Under the pieces are notes generated by a model that did no database searches, was not told the DNA's origin, and worked only from the letters and a program-made list of their open reading frames with translations. This document shows positions 33,451 to 45,734 of a stretch of DNA of 64,000 nt, piece by piece. The position numbers and the translations under genes are program-made. This stretch comes from Delphinapterus leucas (Eukaryota; Chordata; Mammalia; Artiodactyla; Monodontidae): assembly GCF_002288925.2 (NCBI RefSeq), contig NW_022098066.1, positions 80,908,930 to 80,972,929 on the forward strand, read 5' to 3'. The first letter of the stretch is position 1. Every line of letters begins with the position of its first letter.

Positions 33451-35324
33451 CACATTTTAAGTGACCTTTTAAGAAAGCATCAAAGTGTGCCTTCCATGCT
33501 GCCCTCCTAAACCTAACTTAAACCTCTCCTAAGCCCAAGCCATAGCAGGCTGCTACATCTTTCTCAGAGCTACCACCTGCTCCCACACCTACAGCACTTC
33601 TCCATCCTGTTCTTTGTTCTGGCACCCGTACCACACACCTCTTCTGGTCCTCACCATTGCTTAACAGCCCAGCTTCTCATGCCCTTGGGGTTCTGTTTTT
33701 TGCTGGGTGACAGGATATAACTTGATAAATTGATAGCCAGGGCCTTTTCATTACCACCTTGTACCCAGAACACACACTGGCATTCTGAACACAGGGGAGA
33801 CAACATCTTTAGTCAAGTCAGTAACCATGACGATGGACACTTTAGTGTCGAAAGAACAGAGATGAACACGAACACAGTTCAATCCCATTGGGTAAAAGAC
33901 CCATTAGAAATAGTGGTCAAAGACATAGATTAAGTATACTCTGTGGACTTGGAGCCCCAAGGAAATGGAAAAGTTTCTGCTTGCCTACATCCTATATGGT
34001 TCCCTATATTGCAGGCTACTTGAAAAGCTGAATGCCAGCTGAATGGAATCTGTTTGATGATGCTGAACTTTCATTCTCCTCAACTTTCCTGATATCTCAA
34101 GGTTCCCAACCTGGGAAAGATAACACATCTTACTGATTTTCCAGTCCTTAGTTCCACAGGTAATAAGGACCCTAGTTATTCCCATAAAGCAATGAGATTT
34201 CTCTCCACTCTTAGGCTGTCTATGTCTCTGGAGGTGTAATTTAATCCATGGTTAAAAAAATGCTATAAAAAATGTATAAATGAGTCGTTGGCTCATAGAA
34301 GAAAAACCTTTTCAGCAACAACTAAGGGCAAAGGATAGGTAAAAAACAACAACAACAAGAATATGACCTCTGTGTAATGAATAAGCACAATTTTTTCTTT
34401 GACAACTAGCTCCGAATCACATATCCTTTGGTGTTAAAAGTTTCATTTCATACTGTGACAATAAACTGGAACTGATCTGAAGTTTCTTCTTCCAAAGGTT
34501 TTCCTATGCCTCAGCCTCAACCTTCAATTTGTCCTTTTTCCTATCCTTTTTGTCTCTTTATCCACTCTTCAGATTGTGAATTTCCTTTAGCAGGCTGTTT
34601 TCTACCAGGTCAGATTTTTGTTGAATACCCAAGAGACTGATGTAATTCTGATCAGTGCTGATGAATTGAGTAAAGTTACTAATCATTAAGTGAAAGTTAC
34701 TCCAGACACAGGGGGAAGGGGATTGAGAGGAAAGATGAGGCAGGGGGCCTGTGAGAAGGCAGTAGTTTTCTGACTCTTGAACTTGGCGGATTTCAGACAA
34801 AAAACAACTATATGCAAAACATGGGTGTAATGGAATACATTAATTGCTGTCATCAGGATTTTAGATGCACTGGAGAGTTGCTGGAAGTCCTGACATGTAG
34901 AATTATTAGGAATACCCTCTTAAGAAGAGGGGCTAAGCACTGATTATAAAAGGTGCATGAAGGTCAGACCTCAGGGTAGTGCTACAGACAAGTGTCCACT
35001 GCACCTTTATCCCTGTCATCCATATCACAAATTTCTGGCTCTTTCATTATCCTGTCTTAAGGGACCACCAGGCCAGGGTGTCTGCTTCTTCACCACTTTT
35101 CTGCCTGTCTAACTTGCTAACTAAGGATCACATTGGTTGGTATAATGTAACAGTAACTATGATTTAAAACTCAATACTATGTAATTTTGTAAAATTATAA
35201 ACTGTTGAGTTTTAAAATCATGGGCCCTCAGTTTGTTATCCACCCACCCTAGAATAATAGGTGAAATACTGTTGGATTTTCTATATAAATCTAAGGAGAT
35301 TTTCCACTTTTTAAAGCACACATA
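33451..35324. other. Unassigned, mostly unique DNA
   Basis: A CT-rich part at 33480-33680 may be old L2. The rest has no recognised repeat. Frames at 33730-33933 (plus), 33985-34185 (minus) and 34558-34800 (minus) are 66-80 codons, with no recognisable domain or splice support. Confidence 0.4.
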
Positions 35325-35790
35325 GACTGTTTTTTAAAAACTGACCATTATTTTAGTCCATAAAGCAAGTCTCAATAATTTCCAAGAATGAGTGTAATAT
35401 AGACCTCACACTCTAACCACTAATCAAATAAGTTAAAAATCAATGACAAAAAGAAAAAAAATGTAATAACCCACTTCTAAATAACAGCTAGGTTGGCAAA
35501 GATATAACAGAATTTAGAAAATAAGTAGAAGTAAAGAGAAATTACAATACTACATATGAAAAATTCTGGAATACAGCTAAAGCAGTATTTATAGAGAAAT
35601 TTATAGCTTTAATGTTAATGCTTATATTCAAAAATAAAAAACACTGAAAAGTAATGGGCTAACATACAACTTAAGAAGTCAAGAAGGAATGATAGAATAA
35701 AACCAAATGTATTAATACAGGAAAAGTTAATAAAGAACATAAATCAATGGAATAGAAAGCAAAGAAGCCCTAAAGAAAGACCTCCACATT
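35325..35790 (+). mobile_element. Old LINE-1 ORF2 fragment (sense)
   Basis: The sense phrases AGTCCATAAAGCAAGTCTCAA, AAAAATCAATGACAAAAAG, GGAATACAGCTAAAGCAGTA, ATAGAGAAATTTATAGCTTT and AATCAATGGAATAGAAAGCA follow the L1 ORF2 region between endonuclease and reverse transcriptase. Confidence 0.75.
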
Positions 35791-35794
35791 GTCC

Positions 35795-36530
35795 AGATTG
35801 GGTTCAGTTATTTTTCCTAATTCAGTTTACTTTGTTCTACAAGTCAGTTAAACTACCGGTGGATCACTTTTATTTTGCGATGGCTTGATTTTAGACTTCA
35901 CAAAGATTGGCCTTTATAAGGTTTTTCCCTTAGCCTTAAGGTCAGTATTTTAGTCATGAGACATAATCGTTATGCCTAAAGAATGGTCATTCTGTGGTTT
36001 CAATGGAAAGTCCAAGCCTCTCTAGCTGGACTTAAACTCTAAACCTTGATCTCCCCTGCACTGGAAAGGCTGAAATCTCTGCTCAGCACCATCAGCCTTC
36101 CAGCTGTTGTTTTTTTCCCTTGTACTCTTTCCTTAAGCAAGCACAATTCAGGAGTCAGTCAGGGATTGAGGAGAGTTGATTTGTAGATTTGGGGGATCCT
36201 CCCACTGTGGCATATTAGTTTTCAGATTTCTTTTCTGTTCTCTGTCTCCTCAGGTCACTTAAGATGCAGCCTCCTGTTTGAACTCTTTCTCCTTATCACC
36301 ACATAGATTTGGAGTTACCCTTAGAAGAAAAGCCTTATAAATATGAATCTCACCCAGTGTAGTCCCCTTCAGTCAAGTGTCAAAGTCCTTTCAGTTTTTG
36401 ATTGCCTCTGGTCACTCTCCAGTGCTTTATAACAGTTGATTTTTATATTTTGTGCAGAGTTTATAATTGTTATTGGCAGGAAGGTTAATCTGATGCAAAC
36501 TACTACACCACTACTCCAACCTGAAATCAG
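35795..36530 (-). mobile_element. Probable old LINE-1 fragment (antisense)
   Basis: The right end (GCAGAGTTTATAATTGTTAT, GGCAGGAAGGTTAATCTGAT) resembles the complement of old L1 5'/inter-ORF sequence. The middle part is less clear. The assignment is tentative. Confidence 0.4.
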
Positions 36531-36739
36531 TTCTTATACTCAACATACTTAGAAAATGGTATACTTCCAATGGATTCTTAAATAAATTCAGTATGTAAAA
36601 TAACAATTCTACTGCAGCATATTTAATAATGGGGATACTTCAGACATTCTTCCAAACTTACATGTCTCTGTTGAAACTCAACAGATTTGAAACCATTGTC
36701 CTTCAGAACTTTTCATCTACTACCTCTTGTATGAAATAC
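36531..36739. other. Unassigned DNA
   Basis: Short stretch with no recognised element. Confidence 0.4.
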
Positions 36740-36975
36740 TCCCCAAATTTTAAAAAACTATTCACCAGGCACTAAGTGTTTAATAGACATAATTTTTTTT
36801 CAACCCTCACTACAACCTAAAAGGGAGACAGTATTTCAATGCTCATGTCATAGCTGAAGTCAGTTTAGAGAGAAAATATATGTACAATGTTACACATCTT
36901 AGAAATTAAGGAATCTGGGATTTGAACCAAATATTCTGTATATACTCTTGGACGTTATGCTACTGCCTCTTGGCA
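36740..36975 (-). mobile_element. MIR SINE (antisense)
   Basis: The order CACCAGGCACTAAGTGTTTA, CCTCACTACAACCTAAAAGG, a GAAGTCAGTTTAGAGAG stretch, GGGATTTGAACCAAAT and ATGCTACTGCCTC is the reverse of MIR. Confidence 0.7.
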
Positions 36976-37129
36976 TAACTCTCCAACCAAAAGTGATCTC
37001 TCTTTTCTTTAAATTCCCTCAGCACACTAAATCCTTTTGGCCATTAATCATAATCTGCTTCATTATTGAAGTGTGTTTCTATTCCTCCATAGGCCTTGAA
37101 GTCAGAAGCCATATCTGATTCATGACCTT

Positions 37130-37560
37130 CCACGAGAAATTGTAAAAGAGACTTGGATTCAAATCCCACTCTATCACTACTGGATGACCTTGTACAAAAT
37201 CATATAACCTGGGCTTCCCTGGTGGCGCAGTGGTTGGGAGTCCACCTGCCGATGCAGGGGACACGGTTCATGCCCCGGTCCGGGAGGATTCCACATGCCG
37301 CGGAGCGGCTGGGCCCATGAGCCATGGCCACTGGGCCTGCGCGTCCGGAGCCTGTGCTCCGCAACGGGAGACGCCACAGCAGTGAGAGGCCCGCATACCG
37401 TAAAAAAAAAAAAAAAAAAAAACATATAACCTTTCCAACTTTTTTCCACTCATAGAGCAGAGACCATAGCACTACATATGTTTATTGTAAAAATTAAGTA
37501 AGATAATGTACTAGACTCACAGTAATCATCAATAAGTTGTAGCCATTATTATTAAAGTTC
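37130..37560 (+). mobile_element. MIR SINE split by a CHR-2 SINE
   Basis: The left half (37130-37210) has GACTTGGATTCAAATCCCAC, CTACTGGATGACCTTGTAC. The right half (37433-37560) has AAAATTAAGTAAGATAATGT, ACTAGACTCACAGTAATCAT and a TAAGTTGTAGCCATTATTA end. Joined across the insertion they follow one sense MIR. Confidence 0.8.
37201..37432 (+). mobile_element. CHR-2/CD-like SINE with 10-bp target-site duplication
   Basis: The body is 37211-37422 and ends in a 20-base A-tail. It is flanked by perfect copies of CATATAACCT (37201-37210 and 37423-37432). The sequence is close to the other short copies. It has GACACGGTTCATGCC where the consensus has one more G. Minus-strand frames of 61-90 codons belong to the SINE. 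Confidence 0.97.
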
Positions 37561-37680
37561 CTTGGAGGTGTTTTCTCATGTAACATCTTATTTAATCACC
37601 ACAACCACAAAGTCGTTAGTATCTCCATTTTCCAAAAGAGAAAACTGATGCTTTACAGGGGCAGTACACTTTCAGTAACT
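37561..37680 (-). mobile_element. MIR/L2-like fragment (antisense)
   Basis: ATCTTATTTAATCACCACAA, CTCCATTTTCCAAAAGAGAA and AACTGATGCTTTACAGG resemble the reverse MIR 3' region. It is short. Confidence 0.5.
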
Positions 37681-39002
37681 GTTTCTGACTGAAGGACTCT
37701 CAGCATGGCCTTTAAATGCCTCTCCAGACACAGATTCTTGCACTAATAAGGAAACCTTGCCCACCTTCCCCCTTACATGGGGACAAGGTGAAAGGTTGGG
37801 TAGCAGCTCTCAAATCAATCTTTGAAAGCGAAAGCAGTTGACCCTTTGCCAGCATTCTCTGATCTAATTGACTTCCCGCAGTGAAACCTTTATTTTGAAA
37901 CAGGATTCCAGAGCCACCACTGGCTAAAAAGACAAAAATAATGTTGTTAACTCTGTTTATTTTGCTTGGGATAAAGTCTCCTGAACTCATAACAAATGTC
38001 CTCTTGTTAGCAAATGGAAAGGTATAATTAAGACGGCTTTTCCACCACTTTTAACTAGCTTTCAGTTTCCTCTGTACCTCACTTTCTCATTTTTTTAATG
38101 AGATACCAATTTCCTCCTGCCCAGCACTCACAGATACTTTAAGCAATAAAACAGAGAGCTTTGATTTTCATCTTAGTGTGAAGTTTTGGTATTAATTTAT
38201 TCATCTGTGACCTGCTCCACACTCTTCTTGTGCTAAATGGCCTGTTAATCTTTAAAAATTAACAAGGTATCTCAGGCCAAAATATGAACAAGAAAAGGGA
38301 AAAAAATGAGAGGAGGTTAGGGAACGGAAAGAAGGTTTCTGCTTAGGGTAGTGTGGAAACATTGATATTTTCATCCAGCTGCTTTCAACTTCAGCATCTT
38401 CTCGAAATACAGGCCCACAATGAAGACTTTTTCCTGGTTTCCTGCAACCTCTCTCCAATTAGATCCAAGTGTAACCCAGTCTGCCCAAACTGGGAAGCTG
38501 GTTGGGGCCTGGCTGACGTAAATAGAGACCTTGCTCTGGGGCCATGAGCAGCAGGAAGCTCTTGGAAGATGTGTAGGTGGTGAAGGGCAGAGAGAAGGGC
38601 CTTCATAAAGGCTGTAGAATCAGCCCAGCCCAGCCTGCTGCCTGCCATCTGGAGAGAGGCAGCCTTGGCAGATTGGGCAGCAAACAGCTTATTTATGAAA
38701 AGGATTTTTTTTTTAAAATAACTTTGATAGCTCTTTAAGACTTTCAGAAATCCTGGAGCTGAGTACAAAGATTAGATTTGCACTCAGCAAAAAACTATGT
38801 ACCTTGTTCTATATATGTCTTGCCTCTCCTTACCAAAAACCCCTGTTATGTACTGTGAGTTGGAAACATGTGACCCGATTAAATCAGATGAACTGTTTCT
38901 AACAAAAAATGCACTTGCTTCCACTTTAATCTGTGATTGCACTTTTGTTTCTCCTCTGCATAAACAGCTTTTAAAATCATCGTCATAATTATGCTTCATT
39001 TT
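37681..39002. other. Unassigned, largely unique DNA
   Basis: No repeat was recognised. The part 38000-38270 has a composition often seen in conserved non-coding DNA (GGTATAATTAAGACGG, GGTATTAATTTATTCATC, TGTTAATCTTTAAAAATTAA). A 125-codon minus frame at 38391-38768 is rich in Ala/Ser and has no recognised domain. A plus frame at 38353-38547 overlaps it, so neither is convincing. Confidence 0.4.
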
Positions 39003-41885
39003 TAAAAAACTGAATTATTGAGATATAATTCACCGACTGTAAAATTTACCCATGTAAGGTGTACAATTAATAGTTTTAGGATATTTGGAAAGTTGTGCAA
39101 ACACCACCATAATCTAAGTTTAGAACACTGTCTTCATCCTAAAAAACACCCCTCAATCCATTAGCAGTCACTCCCCATTTCCCACCCACCCTGCAATCCC
39201 AACCCTAGGGAACTACTAATCTCTCATCTCAATAGATTTGCTTATTCTGGACATTTCATATAAATTGAACCATATAATATATGGCTTTTTGTCACAGGCT
39301 TCTTTAAATTAGCATAATGTTTTCAAGGGTCACCCATGCTGTAGCATATATCAGTACTTCATTCCTTTTTTATAGTCAAATAATATTTCATTGTATGGAT
39401 ATAACCACATTTTATTTATCCATTCATCAGTTGATGGATATTTAGGTTTTTTTCTACTTTTTGGCTATTACAAATAATGCTGTTGTGAGCACTCAAGTTT
39501 CTGTGTGGACATATGTTTTCAATTTTGGACGTAGTCAAATTGCTGAATCATTTGGTAACTCTATGTTTAACATTTTAAGGAACAGCTTCTCTCACTTTAC
39601 ATTCACGCCGTCAAGGTGTGAGGGTTCTAATTTCTCTATATCTCCTCAAGACAAGACATTACTATTATCTTTGTGATGACAGTTATCTTAATGTGTGTGA
39701 GGTGGTATCACTGTCGCTTTAATTTGTCTTTCCTTAATAGCTAATGAGCATTCTTTCATGTCTTCTTTGCTTAGATGCTTATTCAAATCCATTGCCCACT
39801 TTTTAATTGGGTTACTTGTCTTTTTATTACTGAATTATCAGAATTCTTTACACATTCTAGACATCAGTCCTTTATCAGATATGTAAGTTCCAAATATTTT
39901 CTCCCATTCTGTGAGTTGTCTTTTCATGTTCTTGATGGTATGATTTGCATCACATAAGTTTTCAATTTTGACAGGTTGAATTTACCTATTTTTTCTTTTG
40001 TCACTTATGCTTTTGGTGTCATTTAACATTCAAGGTCATAGAGATTTATTCTTATATTTTCCTCCAAGAGTTTTATAGTTTTAATGCTAACATTTATGTC
40101 TATGATCCATTTTGAGTTAATTCTATATTTGCCAAGAAGGGGTCCAACTTCATTCTTTTGCATGTAGAAATCTAGTTGTCTCACCAATATTTGTTGAAAA
40201 GATTATTCTTTCCTCACTGGATTGTTTTGGTACCCTTGTTGAAAATTAATCACTTATAAACAGAAGGGTTTATTTCTGTACTTTCGATCCATTCCATTGA
40301 TCTACATATCATCTATCTTTATGCCAGTACCACACTGTCCTGAGTCCTGTAGCTATACACAAGTTTTGAAATCATAAAGTGTGCATCCTCCAACTTTGTT
40401 CTCCTTTTTCCATTTTGGCTATTCTGGGTGCCCTGAATTTCCATGTGAATTCTGGGATGAGTTTACCAATTTCTTCAGATAGGGAAGCTGAGATTTTTTA
40501 CAGACATCATACTGAATTATGCAGGTCAATTTTAGGAGTACTGCCATTTTAACATTATTAGATCTTCTAATCCATGGACACAGGATGTCTTTCAATTTAT
40601 TTAGATCTTTGAACTTTCTTCAATGATGTTTTGTAGTTTTTAGTACAAGTCTTGAACTTCTTTCCTTAAATTTACTAAGTATTTTCTTCCTTTTGATGCT
40701 ATTATAAATGGAATTGTCTCATTAATTTCATTTTTGAATTGTTTATTCCTTCTGTATGGAAATACAATAGACTTTTGTATAATGATCCAGTATCTTGCAA
40801 TCTTGCTGGACATGTTTCTTAGTTATAAAAGTTTTTTTAGTGAATTCCTTAGGATTTTTTCCATCTATGATCACATCATCTACAGAGATGGTTTTATTTT
40901 TTCCTTTCCAGTCTAGACACCTTTCATTTCTTTTTCTTACCTGATTACCCTGACTAGAATCTCCAGTACAATGTTGAACAGAAGTGGTAAGAGCAGACTT
41001 CTCTTGTTCCTTATCTTTGTTGTATACCTTTCATAGAGGCCCTTTATCGGTGAAGAAGTTCCCTTCTACCCCTACTTTTTTGAGTGATTTTACAAGGAGG
41101 GTGCTGTCTTTTGTCAAAGGCTTTGTCTGCATCTATTGAGGTGACCATGTGGTTTTCATCTTTTTTTCCATCAATATGATGTATGTCACTGATTTTTGTA
41201 TTCCTGGAATAAATCATGGTGTATAGTCCTTTTTGAATGATGCTAGATTTGGTTTGCTAGTATTTTGTTGGAGATAATTGAACCCATATTCATAAGGGAT
41301 ATCTGTCTACAATTTTATGTTCTCATTATATCTTTGCATATTTTTAGTAGCAGGGCAATACTGACCTCATAAAATGAGTTAGGAAGTATTCCCTCCTCTT
41401 CTGTTTTTCTAAGAATTTATGAACAGTTGTATTAATTCTTCTTTGAATGTTTGATAGAATTCACCAGCAAAATGAATATGGGCCTGGGCTCTTCTTTCTG
41501 GGAAGTTTTAAAATTACTAATTAAATATCTTCATTTTTTATAGATCTGTTCACATTTTCTATTTCTTCTTGAGTCAGTTTTGGTAATGTGTGTTCTTCTA
41601 AGAATTTTCCATTTCTTCTAAGTTATCTAGTTCATTGGCATACATTTATTCATAGTACACCATTATAATACTTTTCAATCTTTAAGGCTGGTCGTGATGT
41701 CCCTTCTTTCATTCCTGATTTTAGTAATTTGTTTCTTTTTTTTTCTGGGTCAATTTAGCTAAGTATCTGCCAATTTTGTTGATCTTTTTAAAGAAAACCT
41801 TTTTGTTTTGTTGATTTTCTCTATTGTTTTTATATTATGTATTATGCTCTACTTTTAATATTAGTACCCTTTAGTTTAAAACATA
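39003..41885 (-). mobile_element. LINE-1, 2.9 kb, antisense (3'UTR to mid ORF2)
   Basis: The plus strand is the complement of an L1MA/L1MB-type element. Its 3'UTR lies at 39003-39300 (TTGAGATATAATTCACCGAC, ATTAGCAGTCACTCCCC), followed by the ORF2 C-terminal part (CATTCATCAGTTGATGGATA, TTGCCCACTTTTTAATTGGG) and the reverse-transcriptase region to about 41885 (AACCTTTTTGTTTTGTTGAT). It is 5'-truncated, as most L1 copies are. No long frame survives. Confidence 0.9.
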
Positions 41886-42429
41886 CACTCACGCCTAGCC
41901 ACTTTCAACTCCTATCCCAGCTGTCCTCTTCATTGACATCCTGTACTCCACGTCACCCAAGCTGATGTCACTTGAAGAAATGTGGGTTACACTAGTAGTC
42001 ATGTCCCATTACTGTCAGTCTCTCAAACCAACCACACAGCCCATCTGCACTAAACAAAAGAAAAGAAAGAACTAAGGGAGAATTGGGGAAGACAGACTCA
42101 CCACTTTTTTTGGTGGCTTTTGTTCCATGACTTTCAGAATTGCTTCCTGTGTCTTGTTCCTTAACTTTATACCTGACACCACTTGTTTGATAAACTGATT
42201 CAGCTGTTGTCCAACACTGGGAATGCCAAATACCTGGCATGCATACCACCTCTGTCCCTTGCCCATGGAAGATACTGATAATCTTATCATTTTTTCTAAA
42301 CTCAGATGTGGCCTTACAGTTCTCAACACAGGGAGATTCCACATAACCACTACCAACACCTATGGCACAGTGATTGTAATCCTTGGCATTTATACAATAT
42401 AAATACATATATATGTTAACCAAAGACAT
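41886..42429 (-). other. Possible orphan exon or retropseudogene fragment (two overlapping minus-strand open frames)
   Basis: This 0.5-kb island lies between two L1 pieces. On the minus strand, a 95-codon frame (42359-42072) runs over LNQFIKQVVSGIKLRNKTQE and AILKVMEQKPPKKV, then meets GTG|GTGAGT, a good splice donor, at about 42108. An AG lies upstream in TGTGCCATAG at about 42361. A second minus frame (42429-41992, 145 codons) overlaps it. The helix-like Lys/Gln-rich end looks protein-like. I recognise no domain, and both frames cannot be coding. It could be an exon of an unseen gene, a pseudogene fragment or chance. Confidence 0.25.
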
Positions 42430-42895
42430 ATACTAGAATTATCACATCAACATTATTTGTAATAGCCCCACAGAGAAAACTACCAAATACTCATCAACAG
42501 TAGATTGAATACATCAGTGTGGTATCTTTACAAAATGGGCTACTATACAGCAATGAGAATGAACACTCTACAACTACTTTGGACAATATAAATGATGCTT
42601 ACTAACATAACACTGAACCAAAGAAACCAAACATGAAATAATACATATTGTAGGATTCCATTCATAGATTAAAACCAAGCAAAACAAATCTATGCTATTA
42701 GAAGCCAGGATAATTGTTACCCTTGGGAGGAAACTGGAAAGAATCACGAAGAAGAATTTTCCACCTGGAGGATGGAAAATTTCTCTTTCTTGATATGATG
42801 CTCAGTGTCACCCAGAGTGTACTGAGTTTGTGAAAAATCTTCATCCTGTAGCCTTGATGTATTTCTCTGTATGTGTATATATTTAATAACACGTT
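42430..42895 (+). mobile_element. Old LINE-1 3' end (sense)
   Basis: AATAGCCCCACAGAGAAAAC, CATCAACAGTAGATTGAATA, AAAATGGGCTACTATACAGC, AACATAACACTGAACCAAAG and TAGGATTCCATTCATAG follow the L1M ORF2 end and 3'UTR. Confidence 0.8.
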
Positions 42896-43574
42896 TTTAA
42901 CAGTTTGGTTTACTCATCTCCCTAAGCAGATACTGAACTTCTCCAGTTTTCAGAACTATGTTTTTATTTCATTGAATCTCCTTCAGATTTAGGCCAGTGA
43001 TGGAAACATAACAGAAACGTGTTTGCCTTACTTATTTGCTATTCCTGCTCTACATTTCAAGTATTCCAGTCCCACTTCTTGGTATCTGGCCTGTATCTGA
43101 TTCTGTAATTATCCTTTATCCACAAGGTACAATATTTCTAGAAAATTTTGTAACTTATTCCAACCCAGGCTAACTCCATGGTGTCCCTACTCACATTCTG
43201 GTTCCGATTTTTGATACCTCAACTTTCTCCCTTTGCTGCCAGACATTGATAAACTATGGGGGTAGGACTACTCCCTGGGAACCTAGATTGGACAAATCAA
43301 CTTAGAATACATGAAAGAAGAAAATTTATTGGCACAGGAACTTGTGGTGTATCTAGAAATCATACCAGTCACATGCTGTTCAGCCCCAAAACAGAAAACT
43401 TTTTAAGTACTCTTAAATGCTACAGATATTGCCATTCACATGAGTAGCAGGACCACTCTCAGTAGCTTTTGAAATGAGGCTTCAATGTCTATGAGTGTTA
43501 TGCATTCCCTTGGAGGTTGATATAATTATACCTAAGTTTAGAACAAGCTCAGAGAGGTCAGTTTGGTCAGGTAA
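42896..43574. other. Unassigned DNA
   Basis: Nothing was recognised. A 63-codon plus frame at 43256-43447 has no support. Confidence 0.4.
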
Positions 43575-43950
43575 TATAGACTGAATTATGTTGTGATGAC
43601 AAACAACCCCCAAATCTCACTGACTTATAACAACCATTTGTTTTTGCTCAAACTATATCCATTGTAGACCATCTATAGCTCTGCTCCACCCATCTTCTGC
43701 CTAGGACACAGGCTGAAGGAATGATATTTTTCAGGGACATTCCTAGTCTTGTGGTAGAAAGAAAAGAGAATATTGTGTTATAGCTCTTACACTTTTTTTC
43801 TCAGAAATGGCACACATCACTTCTGCTCATATTTAAGTGGCCAGAGCAAGCAACATAACCAAGCCTAACACCAACAGGGAAAGGATATATCATCCTTACA
43901 CATGGGAAAACAGTATTTATAATAATAACAACCTACCACAGCAGTAAAGC
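43575..43950 (+). mobile_element. Medium-copy interspersed repeat, copy B
   Basis: It begins ACTGAATTATGTTGTGATGACA and has AAACAACCCCCAAATCTCAC, TGACTTATAACAACC, CTGCTCCACCCATCTTCTGC, GAAATGGCACACATCACTTC and GTGGCCAGAGCAAGCAACAT. It is more complete than copy A at 13880-14250, and both belong to one old mammalian family I cannot name safely. Confidence 0.6.
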
Positions 43951-44464
43951 TGAATGGAAGACAGGGATGTGATCACTCCCTCCGTTAGTTTATAAACAAA
44001 TGGGAATAATAATTCACATTTCATATTTTTATACTCTCAATTTAAGCTCTGGTATTTTTAGCCTGAACAATTAGGGTGAGAACAAAGACTAGACATTAGT
44101 TCAACAGAAACCATCTTTGCTGCAACCTTCCCTTGACCTTTTCAGAGTCATCCTTCCCACACCCCCACATAATGTGGAAAGATGGAGGCAGGTGTCTTCC
44201 TCAAACCATCTGGTTGATGCAAATGGGAATGTGTTCATTGATGTACCTGGTTCCATTTATAGAACTATCCTCATCTAGCACAGGTATGCTGTCTGAAGAA
44301 TAAGAATGATATGATAATAGAAGACAGACCATCCTAGACTCTGCCCTCCACTTACAGAATGAATGAGACAGTTACTATTTTCTGAAATTGTCTAAAGGTT
44401 TCCTTTGGGAAAAAACAGTGGGGAGGGAGGGATGACTAGAAAGAGCACAAAGGATTTTTGGGAC
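43951..44464. other. Unassigned DNA
   Basis: No gene or repeat was recognised. Confidence 0.4.
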
Positions 44465-44775
44465 AATAAAAGTACTCTCTATGATATTATAATGGCGGAT
44501 ATAGGTTAGCATACATTTGTCCAAACTCAGAAATTACAACACCAAGAGTGAACCCTAATGTACAACATGGACTCAGGTTAATAATGATGTTTTAATATTG
44601 GTTCATCAACTATAACAAACATGTACCACTCTGGTAGGAGGGTGGGTGTTGACAATGGGGGAGGCTATACATGTGTGGGGGTAGGGGGCCATGGGAGATC
44701 TCTCTACCATCTGCTCAATACTGCTGTGAACCTAAAACTGCTATAAAAAATAAAGTCTATTAAAAAAATATGGAA
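44465..44775 (+). mobile_element. LINE-1 3' end (L1MA/L1MB type)
   Basis: ATACATTTGTCCAAACTCAG, AACACCAAGAGTGAACCCTA, ATATTGGTTCATCAACTATA, a TACCATCTGCTCAATAC stretch, AAACTGCTATAAAAAATAAA and GTCTATTAAAAAAA form the typical terminal part of an L1 3'UTR with polyadenylation signal and A-tail. Confidence 0.85.
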
Positions 44776-45604
44776 ACCTTCCTAATTCTTGAAAAGCCTG
44801 AACAGAAGACCACAAAATGCCTAGAGACATGCTCCCTAAGTCAGAGAGTGGCTTTTGCCAACAAGGCAGGAGTCCCCTGATCTGTCATAACAGAACTGGT
44901 CAGTACTGCATCCTCTAGGGAGTACTACAGAATGTAGATCACCAGACAGATAAGCATAGTTCAACACAGAGAACTTCTTAGTTGGTTGGAGTAAATGAAT
45001 TGAGCTACCACTGTTCTAACTAAACAGATCAGGCTCTACCTCAAAGCTGCAGAAACAGCCAGGTGTCTAGGCTGAAGGGTGCTGAGTGAATCAGCTGGAT
45101 TTCATTTCCCCTTTGATTCCAAGCACAGGAAAGGTCTGTCACTGCTGGTCACCGTTGTGGAAAAGAAAGAGAGGGTGGGGGTTGAAGAAGGAAAAAGGAG
45201 GCAATGCAGCACAAAGCCCATCCTTAAATTCCTCTGAAAGGAGGGTGGCGAATGAAGAGATGAGGAGAAGGGGGAAAATTATAAAAACAAATGTGTGCCC
45301 AAGATCCATCTGGAAGCCAGATACTCAGTGTGTGGGCAAAAACTCTCTTCTGTTCCAGGTGCTGTCTCTGGTGGCTGTGTGGCTCAGTCTGCCCCTCCCT
45401 TTCCCCAAACCACAAGCCATTCCCACTCCTCTGCAACTCCTCCAAGACACATAGCTTAATGTCTGAAAAAAATGTTCTATGAAAACCAACTAATATCATT
45501 ATTTTCCCTACCTATTGTCTCATGAAGAGGATTATAGATGATATAATCATGAGCTGTTGGAATGTGAAGGGACTTTAGAGAGTAGCAGTCATAGAAAAAA
45601 AAAA
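44776..45604. other. Unassigned DNA
   Basis: A 122-codon plus frame (45086-45454) and a 91-codon minus frame (45224-45499) overlap on opposite strands. The plus frame is Lys/Arg/Ser-rich with no recognised domain. Nothing else was identified. Confidence 0.4.
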
Positions 45605-45730
45605 GGATAATGACAGATGTGAATTTCAATTCTGACTCCCATTCATGAGCTAAGTAAACAAGTTACTTAAATTCTCCAAAACTCAGTTTTCCTAATTTGT
45701 AAAATGATGACGAAAACAATATCATCCTTA
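45605..45730 (+). mobile_element. MIR SINE fragment
   Basis: AATTCTGACTCCCATTCATG, TAAACAAGTTACTTAAATTC and TCCTAATTTGTAAAATGATG follow the MIR core in sense orientation. Confidence 0.65.
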
Positions 45731-45734
45731 TTCT

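Noticed and set aside
38391..38768. 125-codon minus frame as an exon
   Set aside because: It overlaps a plus frame in the same segment and contains no recognised domain. It may only reflect the locally higher GC content.
39003..41885. Potentially active LINE-1
   Set aside because: It is 5'-truncated, ORF1 is missing, and ORF2 is broken in all frames.
45086..45499. 122-codon plus frame overlapping a 91-codon minus frame
   Set aside because: No recognisable domain, splice site or conserved word. Both strands open in the same segment suggests composition.
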